From Clostridiaceae bacterium (GTDB lineage Bacteria > Bacillota > Clostridia > Oscillospirales > Butyricicoccaceae): DNA of 63,685 nt. Shown here piece after piece: positions 39,211 through 49,137 of this stretch (positions are counted from its first letter, which is position 1; each line of letters begins with the position of its first letter). Position numbers and translations under genes: made by a program. The DNA lies in NCBI GenBank assembly GCA_018383195.1, contig JAGZOP010000012.1:1-63685 (forward strand), read 5' to 3'. The notes beneath the pieces were generated by a model. It made no database searches. It saw only the letters and a program-made list of their open reading frames with translations, and was not told the DNA's origin.

Positions 39211-39247
39211 GGAAAAGAGGGGGAGCAGAATCATCCCGCTTCCCCTC
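39211..39247 (-). terminator. Terminator between HIT gene and comEC
   Basis: GAGGGGGAGC/GCTTCCCCTC stem, then TTTTCC on the minus strand. Confidence 0.6.
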
Positions 39248-39261
39248 GTCGATTGATAAAA

Positions 39262-39600
39262 TTATCCCGGAGGCCAAGTCATATCGCGTCCCGCCAACAC
39301 ATGGAAGTGCAGATGGAACACCGTCTGACCCGCCTGCTCGCCGCAATTGGTCACAACACGATAGCTTTCAAAGCCCAATTCCTTTGCAACCTTTGCAATT
39401 ACAGCATAGCAGTGCCCAACAATCGCACTATTTTTTTCGTCGATGTCCAACGCACAGGAGATATGCTCCTTTGGAATCACAAGGAAATGCGTCGGCGCCT
39501 GCGGTTCAAGATCATAAAACGCATAGCACAGCGCATCCTCATACACCGGCTTAGATGGAATTTCCTTTCCTGCAATCTTGCAGAAAATGCAGTCACCCAT
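39262..39600 (-). CDS. HIT-family nucleotide hydrolase (HinT-like)
   Basis: 112 residues. The N-terminus MGDCIFCKIAGKEIPSKPVY and the histidine triad HLHFHVLAG are diagnostic. Family members hydrolyse nucleoside phosphoramidates and aminoacyl adenylates. It is encoded 27 nt after alaS, which fits a role near aminoacyl-adenylate metabolism. Confidence 0.93.
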   Translation of the reverse strand: MGDCIFCKIAGKEIPSKPVYEDALCYAFYDLEPQAPTHFLVIPKEHISCALDIDEKNSAIVGHCYAVIAKVAKELGFESYRVVTNCGEQAGQTVFHLHFHVLAGRDMTWPPG

Positions 39601-39627
39601 ATGGAAAACCTCCTTGATGGATTTTAT

Positions 39628-42273
39628 TTAGCCGATCTGTTCTGCAACAATGTTGTTCACAGCCTCAAGCGCTTCTTCCAGCTTGGCAACATTCTTGCCG
39701 CCCGCAGTTGCATTGTCCGGACGACCGCCGCCGCCGCCGCCGCAGATTGCAGCAGTTGCCTTCACAATTTTGCCCGCATGTGCGCCCATCTTTACAGCTT
39801 CTGCGCCGCAAACGCACAAGAAATTGATTTTTTCTCCAATGACAGCCGACAAAACAGCCACCATCTTCGGCGCCTTCTCCTTGATGGTATCACCCATCTG
39901 GCGCATGGTATCCATATTGACGTCATCCAGCTTGACTGCAATGACATTCACGCCCTTGACATCGCGAGATACATTGAACAGATCGACAAGCTGCATATTT
40001 GCAATTTTCGCAGACAGCTTATCAATGTTTTTGCCCATCTCGCGCATCTCGTTCATGACCTGCTCAACCTTCTGAACCAGTTCGTTTGGCGTGGTCTTGA
40101 GTGCCTTTGCGGTATCCACAATCAGCTGCTGACGTTCACCGATAAAGTTCAGCACGCCCTTGCCTGTGATTGCCTCGATACGGCGCACACCGGCAGCAAC
40201 AGAAGCCTCGCTGATAATCTTAAACACACCAGCCTTTGCGGTATTATCCAAATGAGTACCGCCGCACAGCTCAATCGAGAAATCACCCGCCTGCACCACG
40301 CGAACGGTTTCGCCATATTTCTCACCGAACAATGCCATTGCACCCTTCTTCTTTGCCTCGTCAATCGGCATCTCCTCGGTGAAAACAGGATAACCCTCGA
40401 GAATCGCGTCGTTGACAATCGTCTCAACCTGCGCGAGCTCCTCAGCGGTCAGACCCGCAAAATGGGTGAAGTCAAAGCGGACATGGTCTGCATCCGTATA
40501 AGAACCAGCCTGCTCAACATGTGTGCCCAGAACGGTACGCAGCGCCTTCTGGAGCAGATGGGTTGCCGTATGCGAGCGGGCAATCGCCTGACGGCGTGCC
40601 ATGTCAATCTTTGCATCGACAACGTCCTCAACCGCCAAAACGCCGCTTTCTACTACACCGTTGTGCAGGAACTTTCCATCCTTGGTTTTCTGCACATCAT
40701 TGATATGAATTACCGCGCCCTTGGTGCTGGTCAGCGTACCATGATCGGGCACCTGTCCGCCGGATTCTGCGTAGAACGGCGTATGATCGAGCACGATGGT
40801 TGCCTTCTCACCCGTGGATGCCGAGCCGGTCAGCTCCCCGCCCACTGCGATTGCCAAAACTGTAGCTTGTTCTTCAAATACAGTGTAACCATCAAAACGG
40901 GTCTTAAGCGCCTTATCAAGGCCAAGATCCTCAGAAGCCCAACCAAGATCGCCCATCTTCTTGCGATCCTCACGTGCACGCTTACGCTGCTCGTCCATCA
41001 GCGCGTCAAAACCAGCGCGGTCAGTAGTCATGCCCTGCTCCTCGAGGATTTCGAGAGTCAAATCAATCGGGAATCCGTAGGTATCATACAGCTTAAACGC
41101 ATCTGCTGCAGGCAGTTCCGCCTTGCCTTCGCCCTTGACTGCCGCGATCATGTCATTCAAAATCGATAAGCCGGAGTCAATTGTCGCATCAAAACGCGCC
41201 TCCTCCATCTCGATTACCTTATGGATATATGCGCTCTTCTCACGAAGCTCCGGATATGCGCCGCCGCTTTCCTTGATAACAGTGTCACAAACCTCATTCA
41301 GGAAAGGCCGGTTGATGCCCAGAAGCTTTCCGTGACGTGCCGCACGGCGCAGCAAGCGGCGCAGCACATAACCACGTCCCTCATTCGACGGGATGACGCC
41401 ATCGCAGACCATCATAACCGTAGAACGGATATGATCGGTAATAACACGCAGCGAGATGTCGGTTTTATCGTCCTTGTGATACTCCACGCCCGCAATCTTC
41501 TCAATGTGTTTCATAATATTACGCACAGTATCGACTTCAAACAGAGAACCAACGCCCTGTACCACGCAGGCAAGACGCTCCAAGCCCATACCGGTATCGA
41601 TGTTTTTCTGCGCCAAATCGCTGTAATTGCCGTGTCCATCGTTATCGAACTGGGAGAATACGTTATTCCAAACCTCCATATAGCGGTCACAGTCACAACC
41701 GACTGTGCAGCCGGGTTTGCCGCAGCCGTATTCCTCGCCGCGGTCATAGTAGATTTCCGAACAGGGACCGCACGGACCAGAGCCATGCTCCCAGAAGTTA
41801 TCTTCCTTACCAAAACGGAAAATACGTTCCGCAGGAATACCAATTTCCTTGTTCCAGATCTCGAACGCTTCATCGTCATCTACATAAATGGACGGATACA
41901 GGCGTTCCGGGTCAATGCCGACCCATTCCGGACTGGTCAGGAATTCCCAGCTCCAATGAATTGCCTCGCGTTTGAAATAATCGCCAAACGAGAAGTTTCC
42001 AAGCATTTCAAAAAATGTGCCATGGCGTGCGGTCTTGCCGACATTCTCAATATCGCCGGTACGAATGCACTTCTGGCAAGTTGTAACGCGGTGACGCGGC
42101 GGCTCGATCTCTCCCTTAAAATAAGGTTTCATCGGTGCCATGCCTGAGTTGATGAGCAGCAGGGATGCATCATTCTGCGGAATCAGCGAAAAGCTGGGCA
42201 GACGAAGGTGCTCCTTGCTCTCAAAAAAACTGAGGTACATCTCTCGAAGCTCGTTTAGACCTCTGTACTGCAT
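39628..42273 (-). CDS. alaS: Alanyl-tRNA synthetase
   Basis: 881 residues from the ATG at 42273 (GGAGGAAC upstream), the usual length. The catalytic core starts YRGLNELREMYLSFFESKEH; RHRVTTCQKCIRTGDIENVG and FFEMLGNFSFGDYFK are class II AlaRS motifs. The editing domain has HTATHLLQKALR and CGGTHLDNT. The glycine-rich GGGGGGRPDNATAGG ends the C-Ala domain. Controlled by the T-box upstream. Confidence 0.98.
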   Translation of the reverse strand: MQYRGLNELREMYLSFFESKEHLRLPSFSLIPQNDASLLLINSGMAPMKPYFKGEIEPPRHRVTTCQKCIRTGDIENVGKTARHGTFFEMLGNFSFGDYFKREAIHWSWEFLTSPEWVGIDPERLYPSIYVDDDEAFEIWNKEIGIPAERIFRFGKEDNFWEHGSGPCGPCSEIYYDRGEEYGCGKPGCTVGCDCDRYMEVWNNVFSQFDNDGHGNYSDLAQKNIDTGMGLERLACVVQGVGSLFEVDTVRNIMKHIEKIAGVEYHKDDKTDISLRVITDHIRSTVMMVCDGVIPSNEGRGYVLRRLLRRAARHGKLLGINRPFLNEVCDTVIKESGGAYPELREKSAYIHKVIEMEEARFDATIDSGLSILNDMIAAVKGEGKAELPAADAFKLYDTYGFPIDLTLEILEEQGMTTDRAGFDALMDEQRKRAREDRKKMGDLGWASEDLGLDKALKTRFDGYTVFEEQATVLAIAVGGELTGSASTGEKATIVLDHTPFYAESGGQVPDHGTLTSTKGAVIHINDVQKTKDGKFLHNGVVESGVLAVEDVVDAKIDMARRQAIARSHTATHLLQKALRTVLGTHVEQAGSYTDADHVRFDFTHFAGLTAEELAQVETIVNDAILEGYPVFTEEMPIDEAKKKGAMALFGEKYGETVRVVQAGDFSIELCGGTHLDNTAKAGVFKIISEASVAAGVRRIEAITGKGVLNFIGERQQLIVDTAKALKTTPNELVQKVEQVMNEMREMGKNIDKLSAKIANMQLVDLFNVSRDVKGVNVIAVKLDDVNMDTMRQMGDTIKEKAPKMVAVLSAVIGEKINFLCVCGAEAVKMGAHAGKIVKATAAICGGGGGGRPDNATAGGKNVAKLEEALEAVNNIVAEQIG

Positions 42274-42315
42274 AATGGGTTCCTCCAATATTTTTGAATC
42301 AATAGATAAAATAGA

Positions 42316-42545
42316 AAAAGCCTTCGCCCATAGATAGGGGCGAAGGCTTTGCTTCACGGTACCACCCTAATTGCCACATTGCGGCATCTCAGGTCCCTTT
42401 AACGCAGGAAAACGTTCCGCTCATCACGGAAAGACTCGGAAGTGGCTGTTGCAAGTGCATGGTCAAGGGTTCTCACCAATCCCCTCTCTCTTTAGACTGC
42501 TGCCTGTAACTCGTTTCGTCATCGCCATATCTCATATGTATTGCT
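42316..42545 (-). promoter_or_regulatory. T-box riboswitch of alaS
   Basis: AGGGTGGTACCGTG (42368-42355) is the T-box that pairs with the tRNA acceptor end. The terminator AAAGCCTTCGCCC/GGGCGAAGGCTTTT (42316-42351) follows. In stem I, GCC at 42446-42444 in CAACAGCCACTTCC is the likely alanine specifier. Uncharged tRNA-Ala should allow read-through. Confidence 0.93.
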
Positions 42546-42550
42546 TAATT

Positions 42551-42578
42551 ATTGTACCATATTTTTCGCGATTGTCAA
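42551..42578 (-). promoter_or_regulatory. alaS promoter
   Basis: TTGACA (42578-42573), 16-bp spacer, TACAAT (42556-42551). It overlaps the stop of the upstream TfoX-like gene. Confidence 0.75.
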
Positions 42579-42910
42579 TCATCTTTCGGCGTTTTTCTTC
42601 GTTTCGGCTTAGGCAAAGGCAATTCAGCACAAGTTTTCTGCACCAGTACGCTCAAAAATTCAGGATCGTCCAATGTTTCCACAAGGATCATTAGTTTCGC
42701 CCCCGGATAGGGTTCCTCCAAGCGGGCATTCGGCAGCAGAGCGTGCCCTGCCTGCGTTGGCTTGAGCAGCAGCCGATTATCGCAAATCAGTGCAAACAAT
42801 TTACCGCAGGAATACACGCCATATTCCCCAAACATTTTCCGGCAGGTAATCTGTTCTGCAAAGCGGAGCTGACCGCAAATAAATCCAGCAAATTCTTTGG
42901 TTGTCGCCAT
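42575..42910 (-). CDS. TfoX N-terminal domain protein
   Basis: 111 residues, GGGAGG upstream. CRKMFGEYGVYSCGKLFALI and CDNRLLLKPTQAGHALLP are the TfoX-N pattern. A stand-alone domain without the C-terminal TfoX part, common in Firmicutes; role not established. Lys-rich tail (LPKPKRRKTPKDD). Confidence 0.85.
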   Translation of the reverse strand: MATTKEFAGFICGQLRFAEQITCRKMFGEYGVYSCGKLFALICDNRLLLKPTQAGHALLPNARLEEPYPGAKLMILVETLDDPEFLSVLVQKTCAELPLPKPKRRKTPKDD

Positions 42911-42921
42911 CGAACGCCTCC

Positions 42922-44142
42922 CTACTTCTTCTCCCTGCGCAGAATTGCAAACGGATCGACTTCAAACGGAAATTCTACGCAGAAGCGCATCTCCGGATGA
43001 TGGAATACTTCCAGTGCATTCCCTTCCTCGTCTACGACTCCCTGCGCGGTAAAACGGTACGGTGCCCTTCCCGGCTGCACCAGTTCCAGCTCATTTCCTG
43101 CATAAAAGCGATTTTTAAGGGCAAAGGTCGCTTTATTTCCATCGACTGCAACCGGCATGCCGGTTACTTCCCAATCACGAATATACTGGCTGTCTTCATA
43201 ATATTGACCATCCTGATCTCCGAAGTAAAATCCAGTATAATAATTGCGGTGACTTACCTTGCCGATCTCATCATGAATATCCTGCGGCAGTACAAATCCT
43301 TCCGGATTTTCGCAATACGCATCCACAGCGCGACGGTACGCCGAAGTGATCCCCGCCGCATAATAAGCAGTTTTGTTCCGACCTTCGATTTTAAACGAAG
43401 TAATTCCAACATCGACCAATTCCGGAATATGCTCAATCATGCACATGTCTTTGGAGTTGTACAGATAGGTACCGCCCTCGCCCTCAACAACCGGAAAATA
43501 TTCCCCTGGACGCTTTTCCTCGACCAGATTATATTTCCAGCGGCAGGGTTGTGCACACGCACCATGGTTTGCATCACGTCCGGTTAGATACTGAGAGATC
43601 AGGCATCGTCCGGAATAAGAGATGCACATCGCGCCATGGACGAAAGCCTCAATTTCCAGTTCCTTCGGTGTTTTTGCACGGATTTCAGCAATATCCTCCA
43701 ACCGCAATTCACGCGCAAGGACAATGCGTTCGGCGCCCATATCCGCCCAAAAATTTGCAGCCTCATAGTTAAGGATACTGGTCTGTGTGCTAATATGCAG
43801 CGGAACCTTTGGCGCATACCGTTTCGCCATGGAAACCACACCCACATCAGCAACGATCAGCGCATCCGCGCCCACATCCTGAAGCAGTTCCAGATACGCC
43901 GGGAGCTGTGCCAAATCTTCATTTGACGGAATAATATTGACTGTAATATAGCATTTTACGTCGCGCGCATGTGCATATGCAATCGCCTGACGCAATGCTT
44001 CATCATCGAAATTTGCCGCAGCTGCACGCATGCCGAAATTCTTCCCAGCCATATAAACTGCGTCGGCGCCATAGGCAATGGCAAATTTCATTTTATCAAA
44101 GTCTCCCGCAGGCGCCAAAATTTCAGGTTTCTGTTTTTCCAT
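42922..44142 (-). CDS. Peptidase U32-family protein (TrhP-like)
   Basis: 406 residues. PEILAPAGDFDKMKFAIAYG, YGADAVYMAGKNFGMR and EAFVHGAMCISYSGRCLISQ with DANHGACAQPCRWKY are the U32 signature with its iron-sulfur cysteines. TrhP proteins of this group take part in 5-hydroxyuridine formation in tRNA. It starts at the stop of mltG. Confidence 0.88.
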   Translation of the reverse strand: MEKQKPEILAPAGDFDKMKFAIAYGADAVYMAGKNFGMRAAAANFDDEALRQAIAYAHARDVKCYITVNIIPSNEDLAQLPAYLELLQDVGADALIVADVGVVSMAKRYAPKVPLHISTQTSILNYEAANFWADMGAERIVLARELRLEDIAEIRAKTPKELEIEAFVHGAMCISYSGRCLISQYLTGRDANHGACAQPCRWKYNLVEEKRPGEYFPVVEGEGGTYLYNSKDMCMIEHIPELVDVGITSFKIEGRNKTAYYAAGITSAYRRAVDAYCENPEGFVLPQDIHDEIGKVSHRNYYTGFYFGDQDGQYYEDSQYIRDWEVTGMPVAVDGNKATFALKNRFYAGNELELVQPGRAPYRFTAQGVVDEEGNALEVFHHPEMRFCVEFPFEVDPFAILRREKK

Positions 44143-45284
44143 TATTCCTCCTCACTCTTCTCCGCCTCTGCAAATGCTTCAGCAGCTCTTGCCTTATTTT
44201 CCTCATGCTCACTGTTCGTTGTCGCAAACAAGTGAGAGCCATCCGGCATTGCAACATAAAAATAGTAGTCATGTTCGCTCGGGTGCGATGCGGCATAAAG
44301 CGCATTATATCCCGGATTGCAAATCGGTCCCGGGGGCAGCCCCTCGTGCAGATAGGTGTTATATGGTGTATCCGTCTTCAAATCTTTCTTCGAGAGCGAA
44401 CCGCTTGTCCGTCCCAGACCGTAGAGTACGGATGCGTCTATCTCCAATCTCGGGAACTTTGAACTGTTCAGGCGGTTATGAATTACACCTGCGATCATCG
44501 GGAACTCATCCGCAACCTTTGCTTCGCGTTCCACCAAGGATGCAATGGTGACAATCTCAGAAATTGAGCAGTCTAGCTCCTTTGCGCCCTCTTGAATCGA
44601 CTCATCATAATGATCGTCAAAGTTATTGAGCATGCGGTTCACAACACCCTTTACAGCATCGCCGCTTTGGTAGAAAGTATAGGTATCCGGAAACAGATAT
44701 CCCTCCAACCAGCCTTCCTCGGGCGGAAGCTCATCCTCCAAGAAGTCATGTTTAAACGCATATTCATTCAGCGCTTGATCCAGTTCGGATTCCGAGCACA
44801 CGCTGTTTTCAATCAGCAGTTCTTTGATCTGTTCCAGAGAATATCCCTCGGGAATTGTGACCTTTACCGTCTTTTTCTGATCTGCATTCCGCAGTGCCCG
44901 AACAATCTGATTGTAATCCATTGCGGGGCTGAGCTCGTATGTTCCGGCAAGGATATCGACATTTTTATCCGTCACCTTGAGGAACAGATTGAATAAACTC
45001 CCGTAATTCACGATTCCAGTCTGGTCAAGCTGTTTGCTCAGCGCCGATGCCGTGGTGTTCTCTTCAACAGTGATTGTAACAACATCTTCATCTTTTACAA
45101 GCGCCAAAACATCGTTTGCCGCAAACATCACAATAACAGAAAGCACGACCGAAATACCGACCACAACAATCAAATACAGCATTGCTCCGGCACAGCCTGT
45201 CGATCTCTGTCTTTTACGGCGGCGGGGTTGTCTGCTCCGCTCTCCGCCATTGGAACCTCTCGAGGGGCGATTTTGTGAATCCAT
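44142..45284 (-). CDS. mltG: Endolytic murein transglycosylase MltG
   Basis: 380 residues from the ATG at 45284 (AGGAGG 7 nt upstream). A basic cytoplasmic tail and one membrane helix (YLIVVVGISVVLSVIVMFAA) precede a LysM-like region (VKVTIPEGYSLEQIKELLI) and the YceG domain with LFPDTYTFY and catalytic Glu in ASLVEREAK. It cuts nascent glycan strands to set their length. Confidence 0.93.
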   Translation of the reverse strand: MDSQNRPSRGSNGGERSRQPRRRKRQRSTGCAGAMLYLIVVVGISVVLSVIVMFAANDVLALVKDEDVVTITVEENTTASALSKQLDQTGIVNYGSLFNLFLKVTDKNVDILAGTYELSPAMDYNQIVRALRNADQKKTVKVTIPEGYSLEQIKELLIENSVCSESELDQALNEYAFKHDFLEDELPPEEGWLEGYLFPDTYTFYQSGDAVKGVVNRMLNNFDDHYDESIQEGAKELDCSISEIVTIASLVEREAKVADEFPMIAGVIHNRLNSSKFPRLEIDASVLYGLGRTSGSLSKKDLKTDTPYNTYLHEGLPPGPICNPGYNALYAASHPSEHDYYFYVAMPDGSHLFATTNSEHEENKARAAEAFAEAEKSEEE

Positions 45285-45302
45285 ACACAATCCTCCTGAA
45301 AA

Positions 45303-46196
45303 CTAAATCACATCAAAAACAGTTTTGGCAAAAAAAGCAATAAGAAACGCAATGGATGCCGGATTGCCGATGATTGCGCGAACCGCCGCTGCGCCGCGCT
45401 GTCCCTGAACAAAATGCGGAACACGCCCGGTTAAGAGCAAATGCTCTGTACCGCGCAGCGATAAATATGCAAACAGCAGCAGCAACAGCATGCAGATAGA
45501 CGGCAAATGGCTCCAAACCCCAAACGCACTATATGTATCCGTCAGCCATAACATAAAAAGGTAAAACAGATTATTTGTTGCGTGCGCAATAACGGCCGGC
45601 CAAATCGAACCATACGCAAAAGCCAGCCAGCCAAATACGATCCCTCCCAAGAATGGACCTGCAAAGTTTTGCAGAGAACCATGTATCATCGCAAAGGACA
45701 ATGCAGACAGCAGGATACTGAGTCCGGTTCCAGCATAGCGTGTCATGACTTGAAGCACAGCGCCGCGAAAATAAATCTCTTCTACCACCGCGGGAATGAC
45801 GCCGACCGCCAAAATATATAGCAGTGGATGTCCCCCAATATCCGACCCCCGAAAAGCAGCCGGATTGATTGCCGAAATATCCTGTCCAATTAGCTGCAAA
45901 ACAGCAAGGTTCAGCAAAAAAGATAACAGCGATACCGTAATTCCGAATCGAAAAGAAATCCTCACAACCGAAAGCCGAATCCGCTTCCGCGATACCGGAA
46001 TCTGAATCGGCTCCCCGCGGCGAAGCGGAAGGATAATCATAATGGTCGGTAATAAAAACGCCGCAATTTCAGCGAATAGAATCTCCCAAGCAAGAATGCT
46101 GCTTGGCAGCCACTTTCCAACTGCACCACCTGCAATCAGTAAGCAGAAGCTGCAAAACAAAGAAATTCCGGTTAAAAAAGCCGCTCTATTTTTCAT
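45303..46196 (-). CDS. CPBP-family intramembrane protease
   Basis: 297 residues with about eight hydrophobic helices. Catalytic motifs EEIYFRG, SFAMIHG and IAHATNNLFY place it in the CPBP/Abi (Rce1-like) family. Substrate unknown; overlaps the 5-FCL gene by 11 nt. Confidence 0.9.
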   Translation of the reverse strand: MKNRAAFLTGISLFCSFCLLIAGGAVGKWLPSSILAWEILFAEIAAFLLPTIMIILPLRRGEPIQIPVSRKRIRLSVVRISFRFGITVSLLSFLLNLAVLQLIGQDISAINPAAFRGSDIGGHPLLYILAVGVIPAVVEEIYFRGAVLQVMTRYAGTGLSILLSALSFAMIHGSLQNFAGPFLGGIVFGWLAFAYGSIWPAVIAHATNNLFYLFMLWLTDTYSAFGVWSHLPSICMLLLLLFAYLSLRGTEHLLLTGRVPHFVQGQRGAAAVRAIIGNPASIAFLIAFFAKTVFDVI

Positions 46197-46761
46197 GCGG
46201 ATATATCACCTGGCTTTCTGTAATCAAAATATCGCACGGTATGTCATGCTCCTCCACAGGAATCTCATCGAATACACGAGACTGCTCACAGAGCAGCATT
46301 TTAGCAGACGATGTTTGGGGCAAGAAGCGGTCATAATAACCGCCTCCATATCCCAGGCGATATCCGCGGCAGTCTGCTGCAAGGCAGGGAACAATGCATA
46401 AATCAATCTCTTCGGGACTTACAACCGGGCAGCAATCTTCCGGTTCTGAAATTCCATACTTCCCGGGACATAATTGTGCAAGGCATCTTATCATACGCGC
46501 CTGCATAATCCCACGGCCGCAGGTTTTGGGAACGCATACTCGTTTCCCCTGTGCCAGTGCGTCAAGCAAAACAGCATATGTATCAATCTCCTCCCCAGAT
46601 GAGCAATAACAGAATATCGTTTTCGCCTGTTGGTATGCCATTTCGCCCAAAACGTGTCCTGCAATTTTTTGATGCTGCAGCAAACGCTCCGTTTCGGATT
46701 CAGCCGCACGCATTTGCTTCATCCGCGTCCGGAATTCACGCTTAGGATTCTGCTGCAGCAT
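46186..46761 (-). CDS. 5-formyltetrahydrofolate cyclo-ligase
   Basis: 191 residues. An N-terminal basic helix (KREFRTRMKQMRAAESETER) and YRLGYGGGYYDRFL, the ATP-binding loop of the family, are visible. Converts 5-formyl-THF to 5,10-methenyl-THF. Overlaps the DJ-1 gene by 20 nt. Sits in the same run as thyX, another folate-linked gene. Confidence 0.92.
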   Translation of the reverse strand: MLQQNPKREFRTRMKQMRAAESETERLLQHQKIAGHVLGEMAYQQAKTIFCYCSSGEEIDTYAVLLDALAQGKRVCVPKTCGRGIMQARMIRCLAQLCPGKYGISEPEDCCPVVSPEEIDLCIVPCLAADCRGYRLGYGGGYYDRFLPQTSSAKMLLCEQSRVFDEIPVEEHDIPCDILITESQVIYPHEK

Positions 46762-47296
46762 AGCAGACAGACTCCGCGACCTGTTTAGCAGCGGCTTTTC
46801 CCATCACCGCAGCGCATAATGCCAATGCAAAATCCATTGCAGCGCCTGCCGCACGCCCGGTAATGATACGACCGTCTACACAGCAGTTTTGATGTACGAC
46901 ATTGGCACAGGTCATGCCGTCTTCCATGCCGGGGTAGCAAATTGCGCGGCGGTGATGCAGCAAATCCATCCCCCCGAGAATAACGGACGGCGCAGCGCAG
47001 ATTGCCGCAAGATAGCGGTCATGATCTACACAAAACTGAACCGTTTCACGCACAAAATCAGATTGATAAAGGTTCATTGTGCCGGGCATACCGCCGGGCA
47101 GAACGACCATCTCCATCTCGTCACGGTCTACCTCTTCCGGCAAAATATCCGCAACAACCGGAATTCCACGCGCTCCAGTCACAGTTTTTCCGGTAATACC
47201 GACTGTGCTTACATCTGCACCAGCACGGCGCAATAAATCAACCGGTGTCAAAGCCTCTACTTCTTCAAAGCCGTCTGCCAAAAATACGTATACCAT
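46742..47296 (-). CDS. DJ-1/PfpI-family protein
   Basis: 184 residues. VFLADGFEEVEALTPVDLLR holds the conserved Glu and AAICAAPSVILG the nucleophile-elbow Cys. DJ-1 (YajL-like) proteins are linked to protein protection or deglycase activity, which is debated. Confidence 0.9.
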   Translation of the reverse strand: MVYVFLADGFEEVEALTPVDLLRRAGADVSTVGITGKTVTGARGIPVVADILPEEVDRDEMEMVVLPGGMPGTMNLYQSDFVRETVQFCVDHDRYLAAICAAPSVILGGMDLLHHRRAICYPGMEDGMTCANVVHQNCCVDGRIITGRAAGAAMDFALALCAAVMGKAAAKQVAESVCYAAAES

Positions 47297-47309
47297 ATCT
47301 CCCTCTCCT

Positions 47310-48167
47310 TTAATTCAGCATGAGATTCATATAGCCTTCCATCGGCTGTGTTCCATCATGGCGAAGCACGCAGCCAAGCGGCTGCCGAGATGCAAAGGTC
47401 AGACCGGTTACGGTGCAATCCATTTTCCGGTATCGTTCCATCAACGCCGCAACCCAAGCCTGCTCCATTTCCGCACTGCAAACCAGTTCCTGTGCCCAAA
47501 TTTGCGTTTCGGAGCACCAGACAAAAGCATATCCATCCGGAGCACCCTCCGGACCGGTACACAGCACTTCTCCGCCGCACTTTGTAAACAGTTCCAACTG
47601 CTTGCGCCATTCCTTCTCGTCACGGCACAGATACGTGCCATCCCATAAATGGGCATGGAACAGCAAATCCATTGCAGACAAGTCCTCCCCCTGCGCAGAG
47701 CGCAGCGGGCAGGCAGGTGCAGCTGGTTTTTCTTTATATCTGTGGTCAGACACGAACAGTGTCGGCGCATAGCCAAACTGTGCATAAAAATCAAACAGCC
47801 ATGCCTCCTGCGGAATCAATACCGAAGCCGTGCGTCCCATCTCACAATCCAGTTCAAAAGACCGGTGCAGCAGCATATCCATGAGGTGTCTCCGTCTGAA
47901 ATCGGGGTGCGTGCATGCCCCGTAAATATACGTGATATTTTCGGTTTTTGAGCCATTTTGCATCTGATACGGCAGCATCTGTGTCATAGCGCAGAGTTTG
48001 TCTCCACATAGCAAAAGCAAATTCTGCTCTGGTACATAAAGTTTGGAGAAAAAATAATCTCGAAATTCTTCATCACCGGGAAAACAGATTGACCACAATT
48101 CAATCACTGCCGCTGTATCTTCAGATGCTGCAAACCGAATGGTTACTTCTCTTTGATTCTGGCGCAA
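47310..48167 (-). CDS. GNAT-family N-acetyltransferase
   Basis: 285 residues, start TTG 48167 (GGGAG 8 nt upstream, inside the previous gene). IYGACTHPDFRRRHLMDMLL is the acetyl-CoA loop; SVLIPQEAWLFDFYAQFGYA follows. The C-terminal half resembles Eis-like double-GNAT layout. Substrate unknown. Confidence 0.8.
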   Translation of the reverse strand: MRQNQREVTIRFAASEDTAAVIELWSICFPGDEEFRDYFFSKLYVPEQNLLLLCGDKLCAMTQMLPYQMQNGSKTENITYIYGACTHPDFRRRHLMDMLLHRSFELDCEMGRTASVLIPQEAWLFDFYAQFGYAPTLFVSDHRYKEKPAAPACPLRSAQGEDLSAMDLLFHAHLWDGTYLCRDEKEWRKQLELFTKCGGEVLCTGPEGAPDGYAFVWCSETQIWAQELVCSAEMEQAWVAALMERYRKMDCTVTGLTFASRQPLGCVLRHDGTQPMEGYMNLMLN

Positions 48168-49048
48168 TATTTTACTCCCATCATAACCGGACGGTAAGAC
48201 TGCTTGGCTTTTCGCAGACCTTCCAATCCCAGATCTTCCTCGCGGTTTACATATTTTACATCTAAACAGTTTCGTTTTACAAACTGCTGATTGATCATCT
48301 GATATGCACCGTCAATCGTATGGTCTGCCTTTTCGATCTGTACCACATACATATCGTCAGAAGCTTGGCACCCCAGCGTAAACGCAATCACCTCGCCATC
48401 AAGGCGCAGGATTCCTCCGCGCAGATCGAGCGCTTCAAAATGATTGAGTGCAATTCCAATCGCGCAGGTTTCTCCCCAAAATGCCTGATCGCGCATGCAT
48501 CCATTCTGTTCGCACCATTTGATATGGAAGTTGAATGCATCATGCGTATTCTCGGGCGTAATGTCCTCATAGATCCATCGACCTTCATTGGCTGCTAGAA
48601 AGCGATTCACGAGATTGCGCTTGGTCTGCAATTTCTTTCCGGAAAGGGTTTGCAGCTTTTCGCTGAGATAGATATAGTCCCAATTTCCTTCATCCGTCGC
48701 ATATTCATACCGCTCAGGTAAGACAGCTTCAATCCGAGGCTTCATCTCTTCTGCAATTGAACACATGATAAAGGGAATGCCACGTTCTGCTGCATCCTGC
48801 TCCAAAAGTCCAATCGCAGCCGCCAGATCTCCCTCGCCGACCGGTGCCAAGTACATAACTTGTCCCGTTTCGGCAGTCTGCATCTGAATCAGTAAAAATC
48901 CTTCTGCAAAGCAAATCTTAGTCTGATAATGCCCGCGCCAGATAAACAAATCCGTAAAGCAGTGTTCACACAGGTGGTAAGAATGCGCACGCGCACATGC
49001 GTCAACCTGCGGCTTGTCCTCCAGTGTCAGCTCTCGAAATTCTAACAT
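48143..49048 (-). CDS. DUF2156 (LPG synthase C-like) protein
   Basis: 301 residues. FTDLFIWRGHYQTKICFAEG, GNWDYIYLSEKLQTLSGKKL, KRNLVNRF and DVKYVNREEDLGLEGLRKAK are the pattern of DUF2156, related to the catalytic domain of MprF-type lysyl-phosphatidylglycerol synthases. No membrane part is present. Function is likely acyl or aminoacyl transfer. Confidence 0.82.
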   Translation of the reverse strand: MLEFRELTLEDKPQVDACARAHSYHLCEHCFTDLFIWRGHYQTKICFAEGFLLIQMQTAETGQVMYLAPVGEGDLAAAIGLLEQDAAERGIPFIMCSIAEEMKPRIEAVLPERYEYATDEGNWDYIYLSEKLQTLSGKKLQTKRNLVNRFLAANEGRWIYEDITPENTHDAFNFHIKWCEQNGCMRDQAFWGETCAIGIALNHFEALDLRGGILRLDGEVIAFTLGCQASDDMYVVQIEKADHTIDGAYQMINQQFVKRNCLDVKYVNREEDLGLEGLRKAKQSYRPVMMGVKYCARIKEK

Positions 49049-49137
49049 AAATTCTGCTCTTTCCTCTTAAATATCACGGGAAGCATGGTACATTCAGCTT
49101 AAACCCAGTGTTCTAAATATCCCACAGGATGTGATTT

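Noticed and set aside
39043..41169. Long plus-strand open frame of 708 codons
   Set aside because: It is antisense to alaS and the HIT gene, both with clear family motifs; it is a composition-driven shadow.
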